Of a stretch of DNA of 8,848 nucleotides, positions 1 to 6,296 are shown piece after piece. This DNA is from DASTPP01 sp035762175 (lineage in GTDB: Bacteria > Myxococcota_A > Polyangia > Polyangiales > Polyangiaceae). The notes beneath the pieces were generated by a model. It was not told the origin of the DNA, made no database searches, and saw only the letters and a list, made by a program, of their open reading frames with translations. Numbering within the stretch: the first letter of the stretch is position 1; every line of letters begins with the position of its first letter. The position numbers and the translations under genes are program-made. Location of the stretch: contig DASTPP010000015.1 of assembly GCA_035762175.1 (NCBI GenBank), forward strand, positions 1 through 8,848. The letters are read 5' to 3'.

Positions 1-102
1 GGGCGAAGTCGCTACGCGCCCAAGCGGCTGCGGCGAACGGCGCCCGAGCGCTGGATGTGGGAGCAGTCGGTGGGGCGCGAACGCCCGAAAGAAGCCGCTT
101 GA
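1..102 (+). CDS. C-terminal fragment of an unidentified protein (5' end outside window)
   Basis: Frame 1 is open from the window edge and ends at TGA (100-102), giving 33 residues that begin GRSRYAPKRL and finish RERPKEAA. Most third positions are G or C (26 of 33), as expected for a real gene here. The tail is basic and contains a P-E-R-W-M-W motif. This faintly recalls the PExWxW stretch near the end of LpxL/HtrB-type acyltransferases, but 33 residues are too few to name a family. If real, the gene runs convergently towards the S8 peptidase gene, with 114 bases between the two stop codons. Confidence is limited by the short length and the ease of open frames in GC-rich DNA. Confidence 0.45.
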   Translation, partial: GRSRYAPKRLRRTAPERWMWEQSVGRERPKEAA

Positions 103-138
103 ACGCCGCTACGTGAACGGCATTGGAGTTCACTCGGG

Positions 139-209
139 GGCCGCCCTTCGGGCCGGCGGCCGACGTTCGCCGCGCTTCGAGCCGGCGCCGCCGGGCCCCC
201 GCCGCCCGG
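139..209. terminator. Convergent intergenic GC hairpins, possible terminators
   Basis: Two stem-loops lie between the convergent stop codons. The first has a perfect 7-bp stem (139-145 with 155-161, ggccgcc/ggcggcc) and a 9-nt loop. The second has a 6-bp stem (191-196 with 204-209) and a 7-nt loop, and sits 7 nt beyond the stop codon of the minus-strand peptidase gene. Neither is followed by a T-tract in either direction, so they are not classical intrinsic terminators. In extreme GC genomes, hairpins without U-tracts are often the only visible signal. The remainder of 103-216 shows nothing else. Confidence 0.3.
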
Positions 210-216
210 GCGCGGC

Positions 217-3200
217 CTACTTGAACCGGATGTGGTCGATGAGCGCGTTCGAGTCGAAGATGCCGTCGCCCTCGTCGCGGATGCGGATGAGGTACGTGCC
301 GCTGCCCTCGGTGACCGGCACGGTGGTCGAGGCGGTCTTCCAGCCGGTGTGGCCCACGGTGTCGTCGCCGCCGGGGAAGTCGATGCCGCCGATCGGCGTG
401 AAGGTCGACCCGTTCACCGTCTCGAGCGCCAGCGTGGTCTCGGCGCCGTTCGGGGCCACCAGCACGATGCGCAGGTTGTCGTTGAAGGCGGTGCCGACCC
501 ACTCGGGGTACTCTTCGGTGACGAAGTTGTAATCGAACTTGAGGGCGATGCTGGTGACGCCGGGCTGAATCGTGAGCGACTGCTGCAGCGTCGTCTGCAC
601 CTGCGCCGCGTCGGGCCCCGAGCTGACGAGGCCCATGCGCGCCCGGTCGCGCGGCGCGAGCGACCCGAGCGAGGTCACCGAGCCGACGGTGCCGTCGGCG
701 GCCCAGCCCTCGAGCTGGTCTTCGAAGCTGCCGTTGAAGACGGCGTCGAACAGGTCGAGCAGGCCGGCCCCGAGCTCTTGGCCCTCGAGCGGCTTGGCCG
801 TGTTGGCGAGGCGCTCGCGCAGGCGGGCCGCCCCCCACGCGGGGAAGCGCGCCCGGACCACGGCGAGGGCGCCGCTGACGTGGGGGGCCGCGAACGACGT
901 GCCGCTATCGTTGGCGTAGCCGCCCCCGAGGTCGGCGACGCGGATGGCCTCGCCGGGGGCGGCGAGGTCGACGTGCGGGCCGTAGCTGCTGAAGCCGGCG
1001 CGGGCCGCGCCGGTCGTGTCGGTCGCCCCGACGCAGAGCGCGTCGGCGTAGGCGCACGGCACGTGCCGGGCGTCGTCGCCGTCGTTGCCCGACGCGGCGA
1101 CGACGAGCGCGCCCTTCGAGGCGGCGTACTTGACGGCCTCTTCGAGGAGATCGAGGTCGTCTTCGCTCAGCGCAGACTCCAAGACGCTCCAGCTGCAGTT
1201 GATGATCGAGGCGCCCCGGTCGGCCGCGTTCTTCACGGCCGCGATCGCGTTGGCGAGCGTGCCGTTCTTGCTGTCGTCCAGCATCTTGATCGCGAGAATT
1301 CTGCTGTGCCAGGCGACTCCGGCGATGCCCTTGGCGTTGTCGCTGGTGGCCGCGGCCACGCTCGCCACGCGCGTGCCGTGGTTGTGGTCGTCCATCGGGT
1401 CGTCGTCGCCGTTGACGAAGTCGCGGCCCTTGATGACCTTGCCGGCCAAGTCTTCGTGGTTGTAGTCGACGCCGCTGTCGAGCACGGCGATGGTGCGGTG
1501 GCCTCGGGCGATGACCCAGGCCTCGTCGGCGCGGATGAGCTTCGGGCCGTGCTGCGAGGCGTACTCGGGGTCGTTGGGGGTGACCTCGCTGCCGGTGATG
1601 CCGGCGAAGTTCGGCCCGGCGGCCACGACGAAGGGGGCGCCGGCGACGGCGCCGATCGCGTTGCGCACGTGCGCGCCGGTGCAAGGGCCGCCGAGGCCGA
1701 CCTGGTAGATGCCGAGGCCGGGGATGCTGCCGACGACGGCGCCCCCGGCGAGGCCGGCGGCCGCGCCGATGGCGGCGCAGCTCGCGCCGGGGGCGAAGGT
1801 GACGAGAATTTCGTTGCACACGATGGGCGAGCCGGTGACCGGGTCGGTCACCACGGTGCCGGCCACGGGCGGCCGGAGGGTCGTCGGGAAGCAGGTCGCG
1901 GCGAGCGAGATGGTGTCGGAGCTGCGCTCGCCGGGCAGGCCCGGGAACGAGCCCGTCGCCCGGAAGAGCAGCGGGGCCTCGCCGAGCGCCGTCACGGTGG
2001 CCTGGCCGGTGTAGACGCCGTCGTCGGCCTCGAGGTCGGCGCCGAGGCCGTCGTCGCGCAGGGTGGCGATGACGGGGTCGCCGGCGCCGTCGACCCGCCG
2101 GAGCGAGAGCTCGGCCGGCGGGGTCACGAAGTCGACGACGCGCGCGGTGAAGGCGACCTCGGTCGGCGCGCCGATGACGACCCCGTCGGGGTCGGTGCCG
2201 GGCGGCAAGATGAGGGGGTCGCCGGCGGCGGGCACCACGTTCACGGCGACGAGCGAGGTGGCGGTGACGGCCGTGCCGGCGATCGCGGCCTGGACGGCGA
2301 GCTGGTAGCTGCCGACCGAGAGGCCGCTGACGCTCTGGTTCAAGACGAACGTGGTCGAGGCGTCGGCGAGGTAGCCGCCGGGCGGGTAGTCGCTGGTGAT
2401 GGCGAGGCCGCCGGTGTCGGGCGCGACCGAGGTCTGGGCGACGACGTTCACGAGCCCGCCGGCCGCGTGGGTGAGGTTGAGCAGGGTCAAGAGGTTCTGG
2501 CTCTGGCCCTGCACGATGGTCACCGCGGCGGGCGAGGTGTCGAGGGCGAGGCCCGTGGCGCAGGTGCAGACGCCGCTCTGGCAGGTGCCGTTCGACCCGC
2601 AGCCCTCGCACGTGGTGCCGTCGGGCAAGATCTCGTGGCTGACGCCGCCGGTGGCCGGGTCGCACAGGTCGGCGGTGCAGGCGTTGCCGTCGTCGAGCGC
2701 GGGGGGCGGGCCGGCGACGCACTGCCCGGGCCCGCCGCAGGCCTCGACGCCGTTGCAGGCGTTGCCGTCGTCGCAGGGGGGGCCGCTCACGTACAGCGGG
2801 AAGGTCAGCGACGTCGACGCGCCGTAGACGTCGGTCACGACCACCTTGAGCTGGAAGTCGCCGACGACAGGGGACGAGAACGTCGCCTGCGGGCCGCCGC
2901 CCGCGAGCTGCGCCCCCGGGGGGCCCGAGGCGATCGACCAGGCGTACGTCAAGGCGTCGCCGTTCGCGTCGCTGGCGCCGGCGGTCAGGGTCGCGAGCTC
3001 GCAACTCTGGAGGAACTTGCTCGGCGCGAGCGTGAGCGCGTCGAGGCGGGGCGGGTCGTTGAGCACGGTCACGCCGTCGAGGCCCCCGTTGCCCTGGCCC
3101 TGGCACTGCGAGACGAGCACCACCTCGGTCGTCGCGCCCTCGAGCACGTCGGCGACGGCGCTCGCCGGCGCGCACGCGGCGCTCGGGGCCCCGCCGCTCT

Positions 3201-3597
3201 GCACGGGCGCGACGCACAGGCGGTACGACCCCGGCGCCAGCGTGAAGAACGCGTCGGCGAAGCGGTGGCCGCCGCCGGCGCCCGGCGGCTGCACGCTGCC
3301 GGGCGCCGGCTCGCTCTCGAGCGGCGCCGTCGTCTCGGCGAGCGGCGGCGCGTCGCAAGGCTGGTCGGCCGGCAGGACGCGGTAGTTGACCCCCGCGACG
3401 TCGTGGGGCGAGGCGAACGACAAGGCCGCGCCGAGCGTGCCGAGCCCGCTCGACGGGCCGGCGCCCGGGCCGCCGCCCCGCGGGCCGCCCCCGCCCGGGC
3501 CGCCGTCGCCGCCCGGGGCGTGACACCCCGACGCCATCAAGGCGCCGAGCGCCAATGCGGTGAGCGAACCCCGAAACGACCAAGAGACCATCGTCAT
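217..3597 (-). CDS. Lipoprotein subtilisin-like (S8) serine peptidase with PKD-like, Cys-rich and C-terminal jelly-roll-like domains
   Basis: A 1126-aa secreted endopeptidase, probably anchored by lipid at the cell surface. It starts MTMVSWSF, has a hydrophobic signal (about 10-21) and a lipobox-like ASGC with the lipidated Cys at 25, followed by a Gly/Pro linker (27-48). Next come a beta-rich domain (about 56-165), a PKD-like domain (about 180-270, 'SDANGDALTYAW'), a Cys-rich segment (274-346), and further beta domains, one with the 'ADDGVYTG' motif (524-531). A fervidolysin-like inhibitory propeptide follows (about 595-664, from 'NEILVTFAPG'), then the NDPEY linker and the S8 catalytic domain. 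The catalytic triad is Asp707 (VLDSGVD), His740 (HNHGTRVA) and Ser901 (GTSFAAPHVSG), with oxyanion Asn838 (ASGND); all are intact. Residues 955-1126 (NGSFEDQLEGW ... TEEYPEWVG) form a 'choice-of-anchor'-type domain. The start at 3597 is preferred because AGGGGAG (3606-3612) lies 8 nt upstream and the lipoprotein signal follows at once. The physiological substrate is unknown. Confidence 0.93.
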   Translation of the reverse strand: MTMVSWSFRGSLTALALGALMASGCHAPGGDGGPGGGGPRGGGPGAGPSSGLGTLGAALSFASPHDVAGVNYRVLPADQPCDAPPLAETTAPLESEPAPGSVQPPGAGGGHRFADAFFTLAPGSYRLCVAPVQSGGAPSAACAPASAVADVLEGATTEVVLVSQCQGQGNGGLDGVTVLNDPPRLDALTLAPSKFLQSCELATLTAGASDANGDALTYAWSIASGPPGAQLAGGGPQATFSSPVVGDFQLKVVVTDVYGASTSLTFPLYVSGPPCDDGNACNGVEACGGPGQCVAGPPPALDDGNACTADLCDPATGGVSHEILPDGTTCEGCGSNGTCQSGVCTCATGLALDTSPAAVTIVQGQSQNLLTLLNLTHAAGGLVNVVAQTSVAPDTGGLAITSDYPPGGYLADASTTFVLNQSVSGLSVGSYQLAVQAAIAGTAVTATSLVAVNVVPAAGDPLILPPGTDPDGVVIGAPTEVAFTARVVDFVTPPAELSLRRVDGAGDPVIATLRDDGLGADLEADDGVYTGQATVTALGEAPLLFRATGSFPGLPGERSSDTISLAATCFPTTLRPPVAGTVVTDPVTGSPIVCNEILVTFAPGASCAAIGAAAGLAGGAVVGSIPGLGIYQVGLGGPCTGAHVRNAIGAVAGAPFVVAAGPNFAGITGSEVTPNDPEYASQHGPKLIRADEAWVIARGHRTIAVLDSGVDYNHEDLAGKVIKGRDFVNGDDDPMDDHNHGTRVASVAAATSDNAKGIAGVAWHSRILAIKMLDDSKNGTLANAIAAVKNAADRGASIINCSWSVLESALSEDDLDLLEEAVKYAASKGALVVAASGNDGDDARHVPCAYADALCVGATDTTGAARAGFSSYGPHVDLAAPGEAIRVADLGGGYANDSGTSFAAPHVSGALAVVRARFPAWGAARLRERLANTAKPLEGQELGAGLLDLFDAVFNGSFEDQLEGWAADGTVGSVTSLGSLAPRDRARMGLVSSGPDAAQVQTTLQQSLTIQPGVTSIALKFDYNFVTEEYPEWVGTAFNDNLRIVLVAPNGAETTLALETVNGSTFTPIGGIDFPGGDDTVGHTGWKTASTTVPVTEGSGTYLIRIRDEGDGIFDSNALIDHIRFK

Positions 3598-3605
3598 GAC
3601 TCTTT

Positions 3606-3612
3606 CTCCCCT
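3606..3612 (-). promoter_or_regulatory. Ribosome binding site of the S8 peptidase gene
   Basis: The minus strand reads AGGGGAG here, with 8 nt between its last base and the ATG at 3597. It is the strongest Shine-Dalgarno match in the window. It decides the start against the in-frame ATG at 3867, which would add 90 Arg/Ala-rich residues in front of a good lipoprotein signal. Confidence 0.75.
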
Positions 3613-3867
3613 CGTCGCATGAACACCCTCCCGGTTCGAACACGTGCCTCGCCGCAGAGCGTAGGTCGTGCCTCGCCCACTCGCCCCCGAAGCGGCGCCC
3701 GGCGGGCGGCACGCGCCGCGGCGCGCGCCCGCACCGAGCGATGCGAACGCGCGCCGCGGCGCGGCCGCGACCGCACGCGTGCGGCCGCGGCGCCAGGCCC
3801 GGACGGGCCGCCCCCGAACGTGAAGACGAGCTACGTCGGCACACCCAACCCCTTGCGTGCGGTTCAA

Positions 3868-3895
3868 CGCTTACTCACGCGGAGCGCACTTTCAA
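3868..3895 (-). promoter_or_regulatory. Possible sigma70-like promoter for the S8 peptidase gene
   Basis: On the minus strand, TTGAAA (3895-3890) is followed after 16 nt by TAAGCG (3873-3868). The -35 matches consensus at four of six bases, but the -10 is weak. An A8 run (3928-3921 on the minus strand) lies about 25 nt upstream and could act as an UP-like or bent element. It would give a leader of roughly 260 nt. This is the best match inside the AT-rich island, but it is weak evidence. Confidence 0.25.
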
Positions 3896-4203
3896 GTCTA
3901 GAAAGAAAGAGCCGCGAAAGTTTTTTTTCTGGCCGGATACACGCGCCCTTCACCCGCGCGGGCTTTCGAAAGAATCTGTCGTACCTCGGAGAGAATCGAT
4001 GCGTCGCGGCCGCTGTCTACAATCGCAGCGGTCGCGCGTAGCTCGCGGGCGGTGCGCGGCCATCGCACTTTGGCCAGGGCATGTGGGCCCGACGAGGCGG
4101 AGGCCGGGCAGGCGCCCCGGTGGCCGCGGCCCCGGGGGCTCTGGCGAGCCCAGGCGTGCCCTCGCGCCCGCCAGCCTTTCGGCTCTCCGCCAGGGCCGCG
4201 GCG

Positions 4204-4797
4204 CTACCCCGAGATCTCGCGCAGGTAGTGGAACTGCGGGTGCTTGAGGTCGTCGGGCGTCAGCGCGTAGCTGGGGTCGTCGCCCGGTATCAAATAAACG
4301 GTGTCGGCGACGACGCCGGTCGAGCTCATCGCGCCGAGCGTGGCGACGAGGCGGACGAAGGTCTGGCGCGTCCAGAGGGCGGGGCCCGAGAGGTCGCGCT
4401 GGGCGGCGAAGACGGCGCGGTCGCTGGCCGAGCCGTGGCGCATCAGGAGGGCGGCGGTGAAGACCAGGTAGCGGCGCGCCTCGGCCGCGTCGCGGTAGCC
4501 GCCGGGCGGCGGGGCGGGGGCGGGCGAGGTGCGGGCCTCTTTGCCGCCGAGGCCCTCGGCCCAGGTGGCGTATTCTTTCTGGGCGCGGGCGTCGTCGTCG
4601 AAGTAGTCCCAAATGCCGTAATCGAACGAGGCGTTGCCGGGCAAGAGCGCCTCGGCGAGGCGGCGAAAGTACTCGCCCTTCTGCCGGTATGACATGGCGG
4701 GCGCGCCCGAGCCGACGGCGCGGCGCAGCCGGTCGCGCTGGCCCTCGCCGTCGCGGTAGCGGAGGGCGATCTGCAGGGCGAAGGCCGAGTGGTTCAT
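4204..4797 (-). CDS. Uncharacterised 197-aa soluble protein
   Basis: I do not recognise this family. The protein starts MNHSAFALQIALRYRDGEGQ and ends PQFHYLREISG. There is no signal peptide or obvious membrane segment. The N-terminal half looks helical and charged (about 6-58), with an aromatic/acidic patch (FDYGIWDYFDDDAR). A Pro/Ala linker (about 90-98, SPAPAPPPG) separates it from a second helical part (about 102-155). It ends in a compact motif, DTVYLIPGDDPSYALTPDDL (165-184). Third-position G/C bias supports coding. The start at 4797 lies in a 23-bp tandem repeat and has no Shine-Dalgarno sequence. An in-frame ATG at 4695 (residue 35, MSYRQKG) is an alternative but also lacks one. The gene follows the DUF350/GSPS-like unit on the same strand after 86 nt, so it may be its fourth cistron. 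It could equally be expressed separately. Confidence 0.75.
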   Translation of the reverse strand: MNHSAFALQIALRYRDGEGQRDRLRRAVGSGAPAMSYRQKGEYFRRLAEALLPGNASFDYGIWDYFDDDARAQKEYATWAEGLGGKEARTSPAPAPPPGGYRDAAEARRYLVFTAALLMRHGSASDRAVFAAQRDLSGPALWTRQTFVRLVATLGAMSSTGVVADTVYLIPGDDPSYALTPDDLKHPQFHYLREISG

Positions 4798-4859
4798 GGG
4801 CGCTCGGGCCTGTGGTTCATGGGCGCTCGGGCCTGTGGCTCATGGGCGCTCGGGCCGGC
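4791..4859. repeat. 23-bp tandem repeat, three copies, containing the start codon of the 4204-4797 gene
   Basis: Copies lie at 4791-4813 and 4814-4836 (identical) and at 4837-4859 (one internal mismatch, with the last three bases diverged). Each copy carries a minus-strand ATG (at 4797, 4820 and 4843) preceded by the same 13 bases, GGCCCGAGCGCCC. The repeat therefore duplicates the translation start region of the downstream gene. The array fills most of the 86-base gap between two minus-strand genes. Replication slippage is the simplest origin. Confidence 0.9.
4794..4843 (-). promoter_or_regulatory. Two nested 8-codon mini-ORFs coupled to the downstream start
   Basis: The ATG at 4843 opens MSHRPERP, whose TGA (4819-4817) overlaps the next ATG (4820). 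That ATG opens MNHRPERP, whose TGA (4796-4794) overlaps the real gene start (4797), again as ATGA. Because the 23-bp unit is not a multiple of three, each copy shifts frame and meets a stop exactly at the next start. The layout could allow termination-reinitiation towards the 4204-4797 gene, which has no Shine-Dalgarno sequence. It may instead be a passive result of the duplication. The reading frames are certain; translation is not. Confidence 0.3.
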
Positions 4860-4883
4860 GTCGCGCGGGGGCCTCGGGGCGAA

Positions 4884-6296
4884 TCATGAGCTGCCGGACC
4901 AGCCGCCCGAGCGGCCCCACGAGCCGCTGCGGCCGCTGAAGCGGGGGCCGTACGCTGTGCCGCTCGAGCGCGAGTAGACGACGGGGACGCGGCCGAAGTT
5001 GCTCGGCTTGGGCTTTTGCATGCCGACGAAGCCGCGAAAGAGCGTGGGGCGCGGGCTCGGGCGGTAGCCGTAGCCGCCCGAGACGCGGGGCGGGGGCACG
5101 GGCGGCGGGCGCGGGGGCGGGTACCAGGCGTAGTGGTGCCAGAACCAGAGGTGCGAGGCGGGCGAGCCGCCGTAGTAGTACGAGGGGCCGCTCGGGGCGC
5201 CGTAGTCGTACGAGGCGCCGCCGCCCGGGGCGGCAGGCGAGCCCACGGCGCCGCCGGGCAGGGGGGTGAGGGGCAGCTCGTTCGCGGGGGCGAAGTCGGA
5301 GGGGGCGAGGGTCTTCACGTCGACGCCCGCGGCGGCGTACGTGACGAAGTCGTCGTTCAGATCGTCGAGCTCGGGGGCGCCCTCGGGGCCGACGTAGAGG
5401 GCGTGGGCGACGCCGAGCGTGCGGAGCTGGTCGGGCCCTGGCACCTTGGCGACGTAGCGGTTGTCGAACTGCGCGGCCTCGTCGGTGTAGGGGCGCAGGC
5501 GGTTTCGGTCGAGCACGAAGGCGGGCGGGGCGCTGCCGGCGCGTCCGGCGGCGAGGCGGGCGAGCAGCGGCTGGTAGTAGGCGAGGGCCGCGAGCGTCAG
5601 GTGCGCGGGCACGACGCCGCGGGGGTGGGGCCAGTTGTCGAAGGTGAAGACCGGGTCGAAGCGCCCCGAGGCGCCGGCGGCGAAGGCGACCGCCTCGGGG
5701 CCAGGCAGATCGACGAAGAGGGCGGCGTCGGGGGGCTTGCCTTCGAAGAGCGAGGCGAGCGCTTGCCCGCGGCGGTAGGCCTCGCCCATGGCGGGGGTGA
5801 AGAGGGGGGTGATGGTCTCGACGAGGGGCTTGGGCGGCTCGCCCTCGGCGCGCGGCTTCGTGGGCGTCGCGCGCAGGGCCTCGAAGAGGGTGGCCTGGTA
5901 GAAGGGGCGCAGGCGCGCCTGGGCCGGGGGCAGGCCCGCGTCGGCGAGCGCGGCGAGGGCCGAGCGGTCGAAGGGCGCGGTGTCGGCGCCGTCGAAGGTG
6001 AGGGCTTCGCCCTCGGCGCCGAAGCTCCAGCCGTAGTCGCGCTGGGTCTCGAGGGCGTCGGGGGTGCGCACCTCTTCGTCGGACGACGAGCCGCCGCCGC
6101 CCGCGGCGACCAGCGCGACGCCGGCGCCGATCACGGCGGTGCCGCCGGCGAGCGCGGTGAGGGCGACGAGCGCCTGGCGGCGGGCGACCGGGTTGGCGGC
6201 CGAGGCGAGGCCCTCCTGCCACCACTCGGCGCCGACGAGCGCGGGGCCTTCGGCCGCCTTGCGGCGCTCGAAGGGGGGCTTGCCCTGGTTGGTCAC
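4884..6296 (-). CDS. Uncharacterised exported/anchored protein with Tat-like N-terminus and Tyr/Pro/Gly/Ser-rich tail; partner of the GSPS-like enzyme
   Basis: A 470-aa protein of no family I can name. It starts with GTG at 6296 inside the 4-nt GTGA overlap with the upstream gene, which strongly suggests translational coupling. Residues 1-38 are polar. Residues 39-64 (RRQALVALTALAGG ...) form an Arg-Arg plus hydrophobic segment resembling a Tat signal or an N-terminal anchor, followed by a Gly4/Ser and acidic stretch. The central part (about 85-350) looks globular, with notable motifs FTFDNWPHPRG, FVLDRNRLRPYTDE and ELDDLNDDFV. From about 365 the chain is low complexity: YDYG/SYYYGG, HLWFWHHYAWYPPPRPPPVPPP, then a basic Arg/Gly/Ser/Trp end (RFSGRSGSWGRSGGWSGSS). 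In E. coli the small lipoprotein DUF1190 (YjfM/YgiB), which also ends in an Arg/Gly/Ser-rich tail, occupies the equivalent place. A similar role is an inference from context and tail composition, not from seen homology. Export by Tat is likewise inferred. Confidence 0.8.
   Translation of the reverse strand: MTNQGKPPFERRKAAEGPALVGAEWWQEGLASAANPVARRQALVALTALAGGTAVIGAGVALVAAGGGGSSSDEEVRTPDALETQRDYGWSFGAEGEALTFDGADTAPFDRSALAALADAGLPPAQARLRPFYQATLFEALRATPTKPRAEGEPPKPLVETITPLFTPAMGEAYRRGQALASLFEGKPPDAALFVDLPGPEAVAFAAGASGRFDPVFTFDNWPHPRGVVPAHLTLAALAYYQPLLARLAAGRAGSAPPAFVLDRNRLRPYTDEAAQFDNRYVAKVPGPDQLRTLGVAHALYVGPEGAPELDDLNDDFVTYAAAGVDVKTLAPSDFAPANELPLTPLPGGAVGSPAAPGGGASYDYGAPSGPSYYYGGSPASHLWFWHHYAWYPPPRPPPVPPPRVSGGYGYRPSPRPTLFRGFVGMQKPKPSNFGRVPVVYSRSSGTAYGPRFSGRSGSWGRSGGWSGSS

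Larger units (their letters stand above)
3598..4203. other. 606-base intergenic region: 5' region of the peptidase gene, AT-rich island, hairpins
   Basis: I see no convincing gene here; translated frames are Arg/Ala-rich and lack family features. Bases 3598-3850 are a GC-rich leader ahead of the peptidase ATG. Bases 3885-3980 form a distinctly AT-richer island: a purine run at 3900-3920, eight T (3921-3928), and the 10-bp palindrome ctttcgaaag (3963-3972). Bases 4010-4031 form a 6-bp stem (ccgctg/cagcgg) with a 10-nt loop. Near the stop of the upstream gene, 4173-4184 is a short stem with a TTTC loop on the plus strand (GAAA tetraloop on the minus strand), and 4141-4146 pairs with 4168-4173. 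Any of these hairpins could end transcription of the 4204-4797 gene, but none has a T-tract. The island is the most likely promoter or operator area for the peptidase gene. Confidence 0.5.

Noticed and set aside
905..3844. Minus-strand frame of 979 codons overlapping the peptidase gene in another frame
   Set aside because: Almost entirely Arg/Pro/Gly/Ala/His; a frame-shifted shadow of the peptidase.
3598..3867. 90-residue N-terminal extension of the peptidase (start at 3867)
   Set aside because: The extension is Arg/Ala-rich, and would place the lipoprotein signal internally. The ATG at 3597 has a strong Shine-Dalgarno sequence at the right distance.
3889..3928. Plus-strand intrinsic terminator (actttc/gaaagt stem followed by T8)
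   Set aside because: The stem is only 6 bp, AT-rich, with a loop of more than 20 nt, and no plus-strand gene leads into it. The T8 is better read as part of the AT-rich promoter island.
4018..4023. Plus-strand TACAAT as a -10 box
   Set aside because: No -35 at a suitable distance and no plausible plus-strand gene downstream; the base run lies in the loop of a hairpin (4010-4031).
232..4041. Plus-strand open frame of 1269 codons spanning the whole peptidase gene
   Set aside because: It is antisense to a gene with an intact catalytic triad and recognisable domains. The translation is Ala/Gly/Arg/Val/Asp repetitive with no family features, which is the expected shadow of G/C-biased third positions on the other strand.
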